DNA of 64,000 nt from Pseudomonas sp. GCEP-101 (GTDB lineage: Bacteria > Pseudomonadota > Gammaproteobacteria > Pseudomonadales > Pseudomonadaceae), in the NCBI RefSeq assembly GCF_025133575.1, contig NZ_CP104011.1, forward strand, positions 6,084,965 to 6,148,964, given 5' to 3'. The notes beneath the pieces were generated by a model. That model saw nothing but the letters and a program-made list of their open reading frames with translations. It did not search any database and was not told the origin of the DNA. How positions within the stretch are numbered: position 1 is the first letter of the stretch; each line of letters begins with the position of its first letter. The translations under genes were made by a program, and so were the position numbers. This document shows, piece by piece, positions 32,256 through 41,676 of this stretch.

Positions 32256-35147
32256 TCAGGCGATACGCCCGAGCAGTTCGCGCGCTTCCTGCTGCTGGTT
32301 GTCGTTACCCTCGGTGAGTACTTCGTCGAGGATGTCGCGGGCGCCTTCGGTGTCGCCCATATCGATGTAGGCACGCGCCAGGTCGAGTTTGGTGGCCGCT
32401 TCGTCGGCGCCGGAGAGGAAATCGAACTCGTCCTCGTCGTCGGCGTCGGCGCCCGGCAGGTCCAGATCGCCCGCGGCGAAGCTGTCGTCTGCCAGCGGCT
32501 GGACGGCCGGCGCCTGGGGCTCGTCATCCTGAGCGGAGAGGCGATCCAGTTCGGCGCTCACTTCGTCCAGCTGAGCGGCGAAGCTGTCGTCGACCTTGGC
32601 CGGAGCCGGCTCATCGTCGGCCAGGGACAGATCGAAGTCATCCGGCAGGTCATCGGCCTGGGGCGCCTTGCTGTCGATATCCAGGCTGAACTCCTCGGGG
32701 CTCACGCCGGACAGCGACGCGGTATCGTCGTCCAGGCCCAGCAGGAAGTCGTCTTCCGCCGAAGCCAGGGTGGCAGCACCGTCCTTTTCCAGGTCCTTGT
32801 CCAGGTCCAGGGAGAAATCGCCCAGGTCGTCAGCCAGCGACGGGGTCTCGACCTTCGCGGCCGGCTGCTCCGGCAGGTCCAGATCGAAGGCGAAGTCGTC
32901 CTCCAGCTGGGCGCTCGGCGCTTGCGCCGGCGAAGCCTCCAGGCTCAGGTCGTCATCGAGATCGAAGTTGCCGAAGGATAGCTCGTCGCTCGGCGGGGCG
33001 GCCGGGGCGGCCGGGGCGGCAGGCTTGTCGTCGCCCAGGTCGAGGTCATCCAGCGCCAGGTCGAAGGCATCGTCCAGGTCGCCATGGGGATGCGCAGCGG
33101 GCTGCGAGGTCGCGGCGGGAGTCTCGACCTCGAAGTCGTCCAGGCTGAAGCCGTCGAGATCGTCCTTCTCGGCCAGCGCGGCAGCGGCCAGGCCACCCCC
33201 GACGGCCGCCAGGGCGACCATGCCCGGATAGCGGGATTTGAGTTGCTCGACCTGCGGCTCAGCGCCGCCGATCTCGCGCAGTTCGTTTTCCTGGCGGGCG
33301 AAGCCTTCGCGGTCACCGATCTCGGCGTAGACCTCCATCAGCTTCAGGCGCAGGTCGGTGCGCTGCGGCTCGTCGTAGATGGCGCCCTGCAGCAACTCGG
33401 CGGCCTGGTTGAAGCGGCCGTATGCGATGTAGATGTCCGCCTCGCCCAGCGCATCGCTGGTCTGCGCGGCGACGCGCTCGGGTGCAGCCTGGACGGGAGC
33501 GGCGACTTCGGCGGCCTGCGGCACGTCGAGGGTGTCCAGTTCGCTGCCGGCGAGCGTCAGGTCGTCGTCCAGGTGCGGCTCGTCGTCGCCCGCGTAGGCA
33601 GCAAGGCTTTCCTGCTCCTTCGCGGCACGGCGGCGGGAAATGATCATCAGCAGGACCAGCAGCGCGAGCAGCGCACTGCCGGCGATGGCGCCCAGCCAGA
33701 GCGGGTTGGCGAGAATCTCGTCGATGAAGCTGGTTTCGGCCTGGGCAGCCGGCGCAGCGACCGGTGCAGGAGCGGGCGCGGGCTTCTGCGCCTCAGGCGC
33801 AGGGGTCGGCGCGGCGGGTGCCGGAGCAGGCGCGGGTGCCGGTTGCGGTTGAGCTTCCGCGGCGGGAGCCGGCGGCGTACCGGCATCGCCAGCCGGCGCC
33901 GGAGCGGCGGGTTGTTCTGCGGCTGCCGGAACCGGCGCAGTGCCCGGCTGGGCAGCAGCGTCGCCGCCCGGCTGCGGTGTAGGCACGGCGGCGGCGCCAT
34001 TGGCTGCGGCAGCCTTGTCGTTGCCCAGCTCGCTTTGCAGTTTCGCCAGTTGGGCGTCCTTCAGCGCAATGAGTTTCTGCAGCTTGTCCATCTGGCTCTG
34101 CAGGTCGCTCATGCGGCTGGTCAGCTCCTCGTTCTCACGACGGGTGCTGTCGAGGCTTTCCTTGGTCACGGCCAGCTTGTCGGCGACGGCCTGGCCGTCC
34201 TTGCTGCCCTTGTCGCCACCCTTGGCCTTGCCGTTCTCGCCGGAGAGCAGGCGCAGGCTGTCCTTGGTGTCGGCCTGGGCCGGTGCATTGCCGGCATTGG
34301 CGCGCGGCGTGGCGTCCAGCTGACGGGCGCCGCCGGTGGGCAGGCTGCGGCCTTCGCGCCAGGCGGTGTACTGCTGGTTGACCTCGGCGACGGCGGCCGG
34401 CTGGGTGCGTGCCTTGATCTGCTCGGCATCGGGCAGGCGCAGCACCTGGCCGCTCTTCAGGCGGTTGATGTTGCCGCCGAGGAAGGCGTCAGGGTTGAGG
34501 TCCTGGATGGCCAGCATGGTCTGCTGCACGGAAACGCTGCCGTCCGGGCGCGCACGAGCGGCGATTTCCCAGAGGGTGTCATTCTTGCCGGTACGGTATT
34601 CGTTGCCTTCCAGGCGGCGCGACGGCGCAGCCGGAGCGGCGCTGGGCGCAGGCGTAGCACGCGGCGCGGCGGGGGCGGACGGGCGCACCACCGGTGCGGG
34701 GGCGGCCATCGGCGCGCGCGGCACGGCGGCGGCGGTCTGCGGGGAATACAGCGGCGGGTCGAGCAGCACGGTGTACTCGCGCAGCAAGCGACCGTTGGGC
34801 CAGACGACTTCCACGAGGAAGTTCAGGTACGGCTCCTGCACCGGACGGTCGGAGGTCACGCGGATGACGCTCTTGCCGTTGGGCTTGACGATGGGCGTGA
34901 ACTTCAAGCCGGTCAGGAAGTACTGGCGGTCGACGCCGGCCTTGTTGAAGTCTTCCGGCGAAGCCAGCTTGGGGATCACCTCGGCGGCGGACAGATCGCG
35001 AACTTCGACCAGGTCGATCTCGGCATCCAGCGGCTGGTTCAGCGCCGAACGCAGGTGGATATCCCCCAACCCCAGCGCATGCGCCATGCCCGAGGTCAGT
35101 GCCGAAGCAGCTGCGATTGCCTGCACCAGTTTGCGAAGCCGGACCAT
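32256..35147 (-). CDS. fimV: FimV, peptidoglycan-binding polar hub protein
   Basis: 963 residues; ATG at 35147 with AAGGGA 9 nt upstream. In order: signal peptide (residues 1-25), conserved N-terminal FimV domain (GDIHLRSALNQPLDAEIDL ... EYTVLLDPP), Pro/Ala linker, LysM domain (about 180-235, NDTLWEIAARAR), Gln-rich coiled coil (about 325-370), second Pro/Ala linker, one membrane helix (about 479-502, GAIAGSALLALLVLLMII), a highly acidic cytoplasmic region, and a C-terminal TPR-like FimV domain (ARAYIDMGDTEGARDILDEV). In P. aeruginosa FimV supports type IV pilus assembly, cAMP control and type II secretion. The gene precedes truA; a structured leader is suspected upstream. Confidence 0.96.
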   Translation of the reverse strand: MVRLRKLVQAIAAASALTSGMAHALGLGDIHLRSALNQPLDAEIDLVEVRDLSAAEVIPKLASPEDFNKAGVDRQYFLTGLKFTPIVKPNGKSVIRVTSDRPVQEPYLNFLVEVVWPNGRLLREYTVLLDPPLYSPQTAAAVPRAPMAAPAPVVRPSAPAAPRATPAPSAAPAAPSRRLEGNEYRTGKNDTLWEIAARARPDGSVSVQQTMLAIQDLNPDAFLGGNINRLKSGQVLRLPDAEQIKARTQPAAVAEVNQQYTAWREGRSLPTGGARQLDATPRANAGNAPAQADTKDSLRLLSGENGKAKGGDKGSKDGQAVADKLAVTKESLDSTRRENEELTSRMSDLQSQMDKLQKLIALKDAQLAKLQSELGNDKAAAANGAAAVPTPQPGGDAAAQPGTAPVPAAAEQPAAPAPAGDAGTPPAPAAEAQPQPAPAPAPAPAAPTPAPEAQKPAPAPAPVAAPAAQAETSFIDEILANPLWLGAIAGSALLALLVLLMIISRRRAAKEQESLAAYAGDDEPHLDDDLTLAGSELDTLDVPQAAEVAAPVQAAPERVAAQTSDALGEADIYIAYGRFNQAAELLQGAIYDEPQRTDLRLKLMEVYAEIGDREGFARQENELREIGGAEPQVEQLKSRYPGMVALAAVGGGLAAAALAEKDDLDGFSLDDFEVETPAATSQPAAHPHGDLDDAFDLALDDLDLGDDKPAAPAAPAAPPSDELSFGNFDLDDDLSLEASPAQAPSAQLEDDFAFDLDLPEQPAAKVETPSLADDLGDFSLDLDKDLEKDGAATLASAEDDFLLGLDDDTASLSGVSPEEFSLDIDSKAPQADDLPDDFDLSLADDEPAPAKVDDSFAAQLDEVSAELDRLSAQDDEPQAPAVQPLADDSFAAGDLDLPGADADDEDEFDFLSGADEAATKLDLARAYIDMGDTEGARDILDEVLTEGNDNQQQEARELLGRIA

Positions 35148-35202
35148 ATAGTAATCCCTTGTTTTAATAGCTTTTTTCTGGATTAGAACGACGTCTATCG
35201 GG

Positions 35203-35259
35203 CGCCGCTGCCCACTACACCCTCCGTTTTCACGGCGGTGCTCTCCCCTGTCAGCGGCG
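35203..35259 (-). promoter_or_regulatory. Candidate structured leader upstream of fimV
   Basis: On the minus strand an 8-bp closing stem (35203-35210 with 35252-35259) encloses two purine-rich internal strands (ACAGGGGAGAG and UAGUGGG) and an inner hairpin: CACC paired with GGUG, then CCGU-GAAA-ACGG with a GNRA tetraloop. The element ends about 56 bp before the fimV start and is followed by an A/T-rich stretch with T-runs. The nesting with asymmetric internal loops looks more like a regulatory RNA than a simple terminator. It matches no riboswitch class I know; the function is unproven. Confidence 0.35.
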
Positions 35260-35314
35260 TTCCGGCCAGTATTGCCAAGCTAGAATACTTCTTCAAATAT
35301 TCGGTAAGTATCTT

Positions 35315-36325
35315 TTACAGATAGTGTTTTATCAACAATTCGCCCAAGTTCACAGCATTTAGGGCTGCGCCTTTTCTCACATTATCTGACGCAATCCACA
35401 AATTCAGTTCGCACGAATCTGTCAGACCGGTCCGTAGGCGACCGACATACACACTATCCTGTCCCTGCGCGTCGCCGATGACGGTCGGGTAATCATCTTC
35501 CACCAGCTCGATACCGTCGGCAGCGTCCAGCGCGGCGCTGACGGCAGAGAGGGAAACCGGCGCCGCCGCCTTGATAGATACCATCAGTGTGTCGCCAAAG
35601 AATACCGGCGCCAGACTACAGGTCACACTCAGGCCCTCCCGCAGCTCCGGGAACAGCACGGCGAGCTCGGCCGCCGTGCGCCGCTCGACGACGGAATAGC
35701 CCAGCTCATCGACGCCGCCCAGTTGCGCCAGCATGTTGAAGGCGAACTGGCGATCCACCAGGCGCGGCTCCAGCGGGCGGGCGTTGAGCAGTTCGGCGGT
35801 CTGCCGCGCCAGCTCCTGCACGCCCTCGCGCCCCAGGGCGGAGGCAGACAGGCATGCAGCGACGTTGACCTGGCGCAGCTCCAGCACGCTGCGCAGTGCG
35901 GCCAGCACTTCGGCGACCTCGGCAGCGGGCGCGGCCGGCGCGGCAATCCGCGCGGGCAGTGACAGGGTTTCCAGGGCCTCGCCATTCACACAGGCCTGGG
36001 CCAGCAGCGCCGCATCCTGGTTCAGCGAGGCACCACTGAGGTCGATCACGCTGCAGCCAGCCTGCTGGGCCCGGGCAGCGCACTCGACAGCCGCGTCGGC
36101 GGCCACGGACAGGAAGGCCAGGCGCACCTTGGCGAAATCGAATTCATCGAGCTTGCCGACCCGGATGTTGCGCCCACGGAAGGCGATCGACTTGCCGGCG
36201 GATTCGCCGCTGGCCAGCAGATACAGGTTGGCGACGGGGAAGTCGCGCTCTTCCAGCAGTTCGACCAAAGCCTCGCCAACGAGCCCAGTGGCGCCTACTA
36301 CGGCGATGTCGAGTGTTTCAGGCAT
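35315..36325 (-). CDS. usg: USG-1-like inactive aspartate-semialdehyde dehydrogenase paralogue
   Basis: 336 residues with an intact N-terminal dinucleotide-binding motif (VVGATGLVGEALVELL). In true ASADH the catalytic Cys lies in a PNCST segment; here the matching stretch is IAAPAAPAAEVAEVL, so the nucleophile position is Ala132. The base histidine region reads PVFFGDTL, an Asp in place of His. These losses match the USG-1 branch, and the gene has USG-1's position next to truA/fimV. It probably no longer makes aspartate semialdehyde; a structural or regulatory role is open. The functional asd lies 1.5 kb away at 37875. Confidence 0.88.
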   Translation of the reverse strand: MPETLDIAVVGATGLVGEALVELLEERDFPVANLYLLASGESAGKSIAFRGRNIRVGKLDEFDFAKVRLAFLSVAADAAVECAARAQQAGCSVIDLSGASLNQDAALLAQACVNGEALETLSLPARIAAPAAPAAEVAEVLAALRSVLELRQVNVAACLSASALGREGVQELARQTAELLNARPLEPRLVDRQFAFNMLAQLGGVDELGYSVVERRTAAELAVLFPELREGLSVTCSLAPVFFGDTLMVSIKAAAPVSLSAVSAALDAADGIELVEDDYPTVIGDAQGQDSVYVGRLRTGLTDSCELNLWIASDNVRKGAALNAVNLGELLIKHYL

Positions 36326-36422
36326 CCGGAAATCTCACAAATCGGTGGGAAAAGTAGCGCAGCACTTTACTGCCCCCACCGGCGGCGAAGCAATCGAGGG
36401 CCCCGCCACCTATCGCCGCAGC

Positions 36423-37613
36423 TCAGGGGCGCGGCGCGGCGCCTTCGGCCTGGGCGGTCAGCGGGTTGGCCGCCTGTGCGACGTCGCCGGCTGCGGCCTG
36501 CGGCGTGCCCGCGGGCGCAACGCCCTGGGTCTTGGCGCGATCCTGCTCGGCCAGCCGCGCGATCAGGCCGGCGATCTGCGAATCCTTCAGTTCGATCAGC
36601 CTGTTCAGCTTCTGGGTCTGGCTTTCCAGGTCGGCAATCCGGCTGCGCAGTTCCTCACCTTCGCGACGGGCACTGTCCAGCCCCTCCTGGGCCACGGCCA
36701 GCTGTTCGGCCTCGACCTTGCCATGGTCCTTGCCTGGCTGACCGGAGAGCAGACGCAGGTTGTCACGCGCCGGGGCGTCGGCCGGCGCGCTGCCCGCCTC
36801 CGCCTTGTGCGTGGCATCGAGCTGGCGCCCCTGCTGGGCCACCTGCGGAGCGCGCTTGGCCTTCCACTCGGCATTCTGGCTTTGCACCTGGGCTACCGCC
36901 TGGGCGTGGCTCTGCTCGCGAACCTGCTGCTCGCTGGGCAGGCGCAGCACCTGGCCGACCTTGATGCGGTTGATGTTGCCGTCGACGAAGGCATCGGGGT
37001 TCATGCGCTGGATCGCCGCCATGGTCTGCATGACCGAGACGCTGGCAGAGGGGCGATTGCGCGAGGCGATATCCCACAACGCGTCGTTGCGCTGGATGCG
37101 ATAGCTGTCCGCGGGCGGCGCGCTGGCCACCGGCGGCGCCACGGGCGGCGCAAGCGGCGCACGCGCAGCGGTCACCGGCGCAATGGCAGGCGGCGTAACC
37201 GGGCTGGCGAGGTAGGTCGGCGGATCGAGCAGCACCGTGAATTCGCGCACCAGGCGCCCCTGCGGCCAGACCACCTGCAGGACAAAGTTGACGTAGGGTT
37301 CGCGGATCGGCTTCGACGAACGGACGTGGATGACACCACGGCCGTTCTTGCCCAGGTCGGGGGTGAAGGTCAGCCCGCTGGTGACCACGCTGCGATCCAC
37401 CCCCAGGCGCTCGAAGTCTTCCGCCGAGGCGAGGCTGACCACGACGTCGTCGGCGCTCAGGTCCGCCGCGCCACGCAGGTCGATATTGGCCGAGAGGTTC
37501 TGCCCCAGCGCAGCCCGCGAGGAGATGTCGCCCAGCTCCAGCGCGCCCGCCATGCCCGGCACGAACGCCGCGGCCACTGCCGTCGCCAACCACAATCTGT
37601 GTAACCGAGCCAT
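36423..37613 (-). CDS. Short FimV-like paralogue lacking membrane and C-terminal domains
   Basis: 396 residues from the ATG at 37613 (GGGGGAG upstream). It has a signal peptide (LWLATAVAAAFVPGMAGA), then a full FimV N-terminal domain (GDISSRAALGQNLSANIDL ... EFTVLLDPPTY) that aligns end-to-end with that of FimV. A Pro/Ala linker, a LysM domain (about 168-224, NDALWDIASRNR ... GQVLRLP) and a coiled coil (about 300-350) follow. It stops shortly afterwards (AEGAAPRP), without the membrane helix, acidic region or TPR-like domain of FimV. It is therefore predicted to be a soluble periplasmic, peptidoglycan-binding protein. It sits between asd and usg, and FimV follows usg, suggesting local duplication. 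The frame is clean, so it is not a simple pseudogene. Confidence 0.85.
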   Translation of the reverse strand: MARLHRLWLATAVAAAFVPGMAGALELGDISSRAALGQNLSANIDLRGAADLSADDVVVSLASAEDFERLGVDRSVVTSGLTFTPDLGKNGRGVIHVRSSKPIREPYVNFVLQVVWPQGRLVREFTVLLDPPTYLASPVTPPAIAPVTAARAPLAPPVAPPVASAPPADSYRIQRNDALWDIASRNRPSASVSVMQTMAAIQRMNPDAFVDGNINRIKVGQVLRLPSEQQVREQSHAQAVAQVQSQNAEWKAKRAPQVAQQGRQLDATHKAEAGSAPADAPARDNLRLLSGQPGKDHGKVEAEQLAVAQEGLDSARREGEELRSRIADLESQTQKLNRLIELKDSQIAGLIARLAEQDRAKTQGVAPAGTPQAAAGDVAQAANPLTAQAEGAAPRP

Positions 37614-37825
37614 GCTCTCCCCCGCTGCGTGCTTGCCATCGGCCGGCGCGAAAAGGCGCACCGAAACCTGTCCCCATGGACGGGCTGCGAGGATAGCGGC
37701 TGGTTCCCGGTGGCTTTTCCGGCTGCGTCACAGAAACCGGCGTCAAGGAGCCGACAGCCGCACGGGCTGGCGGTTTTGTGCGGCGGTTCACCTACACATA
37801 GGGAACTTATCGTGCTCCGAAAAGC

Positions 37826-37852
37826 ACAACGCCGGCTCGAGGCCGGCGTTGT
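37826..37852 (-). terminator. Terminator of asd
   Basis: 11-bp perfect stem (ACAACGCCGGC and complement), 5-nt loop, followed by GCTTTTCGG on the minus strand, 23 bp beyond the asd stop. The T-run is short. The rest of the 261-bp gap contains the promoter region of the short FimV-like gene. Confidence 0.65.
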
Positions 37853-37874
37853 GGTGAACACGGAAAGGGGCGGA

Positions 37875-38987
37875 TCAACGCTCCAGCAGGATACGCAGCA
37901 TGCGGCGCAGCGGCTCGGCGGCGCCCCACAGCAGCTGGTCGCCCACGGTGAAGGCACCGATGTACTGCGAGCCCATGTTGAGCTTGCGCAGACGGCCGAC
38001 CGGAACGCTCAGGGTGCCGGTAACGGCGGCCGGCGTCAGTTCGCGCATGCTGATTTCGCGCTGGTTCGGGATCAGCTTGACCCAAGGGTTGTGCTGGCTG
38101 ATCAGGCCTTCGATGTCAGCCATCGGCACATCCTTGTTCAGCTTGATGGTCAGCGCCTGGCTGTGGCAGCGCATGGCGCCGATGCGCACGCAGATGCCGT
38201 CCACCGGGATCGGGTTCTTGAAGCGGCCAAGGATCTTGTTGGTTTCCGCCTGGCCTTTCCACTCTTCGCGGCTCTGGCCGTTGGGCAGTTCCTTGTCGAT
38301 CCACGGGATCAGGCTGCCGGCCAGCGGCGCACCGAAGTTCTCGGTGGGCATGGCATCGCTGCGAATGGCTTCGGCGACCTTGCGGTCGATGTCGAGGATG
38401 GCGCTGGACGGGTTGGCCAGGTCATCGGCGACGGACGCGTTGATGGCGCCCATCTGCTTGATCAGCTCGCGCATGTTCTGCGCGCCGGCGCCCGAGGCCG
38501 CCTGGTAGGTCATGGCGCTCATCCACTCGACCAGGCCGGCTTCGAACAGGCCGCCCAGGGCCATCAGCATCAGGCTGACGGTGCAGTTGCCGCCGATGTA
38601 GTTCTTGGTGCCGGCGTCCAGCGAGTTGTCGATGACCTTGCGGTTCACCGGGTCGAGGACGATGACCGCGTCATCCTGCATGCGCAGGCTGGAGGCGGCG
38701 TCGATCCAGTAGCCCTGCCAGCCGGCTTCGCGCAGCTTGGGGAAGACTTCGCTGGTGTAGTCGCCGCCCTGGCAGGTCAGGATGACGTCGAGGGTTTTCA
38801 GTTCCTCGATGCTGTAGGCGTCCTTGAGGGGGGCAATGTCCTTGCCAATGGACGGACCTTCGCCACCCACGTTGGAGGTGGTGAAGAACACCGGCTCGAT
38901 CAGGTCGAAGTCCCGCTCTTCCAGCATCCGCTGCATGAGCACCGAACCCACCATGCCACGCCAACCGATCAGACCTACACGCTTCAT
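37875..38987 (-). CDS. asd: Aspartate-semialdehyde dehydrogenase
   Basis: 370 residues. The N-terminal NADP-binding motif is GLIGWRGMVGSVL and the catalytic Cys135 lies in GGNCTVSL. The histidine of the active site falls in RIGAMRCHSQ. It reduces aspartyl phosphate to aspartate semialdehyde, the branch point to lysine/diaminopimelate, threonine and methionine, and is essential for peptidoglycan. The active enzyme contrasts with the Cys-less paralogue at 35315. leuB lies 80 bp upstream. Confidence 0.97.
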   Translation of the reverse strand: MKRVGLIGWRGMVGSVLMQRMLEERDFDLIEPVFFTTSNVGGEGPSIGKDIAPLKDAYSIEELKTLDVILTCQGGDYTSEVFPKLREAGWQGYWIDAASSLRMQDDAVIVLDPVNRKVIDNSLDAGTKNYIGGNCTVSLMLMALGGLFEAGLVEWMSAMTYQAASGAGAQNMRELIKQMGAINASVADDLANPSSAILDIDRKVAEAIRSDAMPTENFGAPLAGSLIPWIDKELPNGQSREEWKGQAETNKILGRFKNPIPVDGICVRIGAMRCHSQALTIKLNKDVPMADIEGLISQHNPWVKLIPNQREISMRELTPAAVTGTLSVPVGRLRKLNMGSQYIGAFTVGDQLLWGAAEPLRRMLRILLER

Positions 38988-39067
38988 CGCTACTACACCT
39001 TCAAATATTTAGAGGGCCGTCGCTCCCGCCTGTGTGAACCTGGCCGGGAGCGAGCGAACCGGAGAGA

Positions 39068-40150
<1,083 letters not shown>

Positions 40151-40174
40151 CGCTTGTTTCCTTCGGAAAAGAGT

Positions 40175-40209
40175 AAAAGCCGCAGGCTCGTGACCGGAGC
40201 CTGCGGCTT
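40175..40209 (-). terminator. Terminator between methyltransferase gene and leuB
   Basis: 13-bp perfect stem (AAGCCGCAGGCTC with its complement) and a 7-nt loop, then TTTTACTCTTTT on the minus strand. Confidence 0.8.
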
Positions 40210-40223
40210 GAAGCTTGTGGCTG

Positions 40224-40988
40224 CTATTTACTGGCCCAGAGCACCAGCACGTCGGTGCTGAAGGAGCCCTCGGCGTCGATCTCGAAATACTCGCGCACCT
40301 CGTCCCCCATCGACAGCTGCAGGGCACGAATGGCCTGGCGCATCACCTCGGGCGTGCGCATGCGCTCGACCCAGGAAGTGAACTCCAGGCGCAGGCGCTG
40401 GCGCTTGGCGGCCGTCACCGCAAGACCCGCCTCACCCACTAAACGCGCCCACTCCGACGGGGAGTAGTCACGCACGTGGCTGGTATCGCGCAGGACCTCG
40501 ACAGTCTGCAGATAGGTGTCCAGCAGTGGCAAGCCCGGCGCCGCGACATCGATGAAGCAGGCCACGCCGCCCGGCTTGAGCACCCGGCGCACTTCGCGCA
40601 GCGCCTGGCCGACATCCCGCCAGTGGTGCGCGGAATAGCGGCTGAAGACGAAGTCGAACTCGCCGTCCTCGAACGGCAGCTGCTCGGCGGCGCCACAGCG
40701 GGTAGAGATATTGCCCAGGCCACGCTCGGCGGCGGCCGAGGCCACCACGTCGAGCATCTGCTGGGACAGGTCGTAGGCGATCACTTCATCGCAAAATTCC
40801 GCGATCTGGAAGCTCACGTGCCCAGCCCCGCAGCCAAGGTCCAGCACGCGCGAGCCGGCGTCAGCCGCCACGGTTTCGCGCAGCAGCGCGAATTCCTCGC
40901 CCTGGGCGTGTACGGCGCTGGTCAGGTAAGCGTTGGCCTGGGCGCCGAACTGGCGCTGGACCACGTGCTCGTGACGGCTCTCGGTCAT
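40224..40988 (-). CDS. Class I SAM-dependent methyltransferase
   Basis: 254 residues from the ATG at 40988 (AAGGAG 7 nt upstream). Motif I is VLDLGCGAGHVS, followed by FSRYSAHHWRDVGQALREVRRVLKPGG, the post-I and motif III pattern of UbiE/BioC-like small-molecule methyltransferases. The substrate is unknown. Located between leuD and leuB, as I recall it being in other Pseudomonas; co-transcription with leuCD is likely, but there is no evidence for a role in leucine synthesis. Confidence 0.85.
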   Translation of the reverse strand: MTESRHEHVVQRQFGAQANAYLTSAVHAQGEEFALLRETVAADAGSRVLDLGCGAGHVSFQIAEFCDEVIAYDLSQQMLDVVASAAAERGLGNISTRCGAAEQLPFEDGEFDFVFSRYSAHHWRDVGQALREVRRVLKPGGVACFIDVAAPGLPLLDTYLQTVEVLRDTSHVRDYSPSEWARLVGEAGLAVTAAKRQRLRLEFTSWVERMRTPEVMRQAIRALQLSMGDEVREYFEIDAEGSFSTDVLVLWASK

Positions 40989-41020
40989 GCTGTTCTCCTT
41001 GCTCGGTGGCGCGGCGCCGC

Positions 41021-41665
41021 TCAGGCGTCGCGGAACAACCAGGGCTGCCGCTGCTTGTAGCCGGCTTCGAAACTGCGGATGGCGTCGGCGTCCTGCAGGG
41101 TCAGGCCGATGTCGTCCAGGCCATTGAGCAGGCAATGCTTGCGGAATGCGTCCACGTCGAAGCTGTACTTTTTGCCGTCCGGGCGGGTCACGGTCTGCGC
41201 GGCCAGGTCGACGGTCAGTTGGTAACCCTCGGTGGCTTCGCACTGGGCGAACAGTTCGTCGACTTCTTCATCCTTCAGGATGATCGGCAGCAGGCCGTTC
41301 TTGAAGCTGTTGTTGAAGAAGATGTCGGCGAAGCTCGGCGCGATCACGGTGCGGAAACCGTACTCGTCCAGCGCCCACGGCGCGTGCTCGCGGGAGGAGC
41401 CGCAACCGAAGTTCTCGCGCGCCAGCAGCACGCTGGCGCCCTGGTAGCGCGGGAAGTTGAGGACGAAGTCCTGGTTCAGCGGACGCTTGGAGTTGTCCTG
41501 GTTCGGCTGGCCTACATCGAGGTAGCGCCACTCGTCGAACAGGTTCGGGCCGAAGCCGGTGCGCTTGATCGACTTGAGGAATTGCTTGGGAATGATCTGG
41601 TCGGTGTCGACGTTGGCGCGGTCGAGCGGCGCGACGAGACCGGTGTGCTGGGTGAATGCTTTCAT
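41021..41665 (-). CDS. leuD: 3-isopropylmalate dehydratase, small subunit
   Basis: 214 residues from the ATG at 41665, 11 bp after leuC. The aconitase-swivel domain carries NFGCGSSREHAPWAL. With LeuC it isomerises 2- to 3-isopropylmalate. Confidence 0.96.
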   Translation of the reverse strand: MKAFTQHTGLVAPLDRANVDTDQIIPKQFLKSIKRTGFGPNLFDEWRYLDVGQPNQDNSKRPLNQDFVLNFPRYQGASVLLARENFGCGSSREHAPWALDEYGFRTVIAPSFADIFFNNSFKNGLLPIILKDEEVDELFAQCEATEGYQLTVDLAAQTVTRPDGKKYSFDVDAFRKHCLLNGLDDIGLTLQDADAIRSFEAGYKQRQPWLFRDA

Positions 41666-41676
41666 GTTCGGTCCCC

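Noticed and set aside
36423..37613. Short FimV-like gene as a decayed pseudogene
   Set aside because: No frameshift or internal stop, all retained domains are complete, and it has its own ribosome site and signal peptide.
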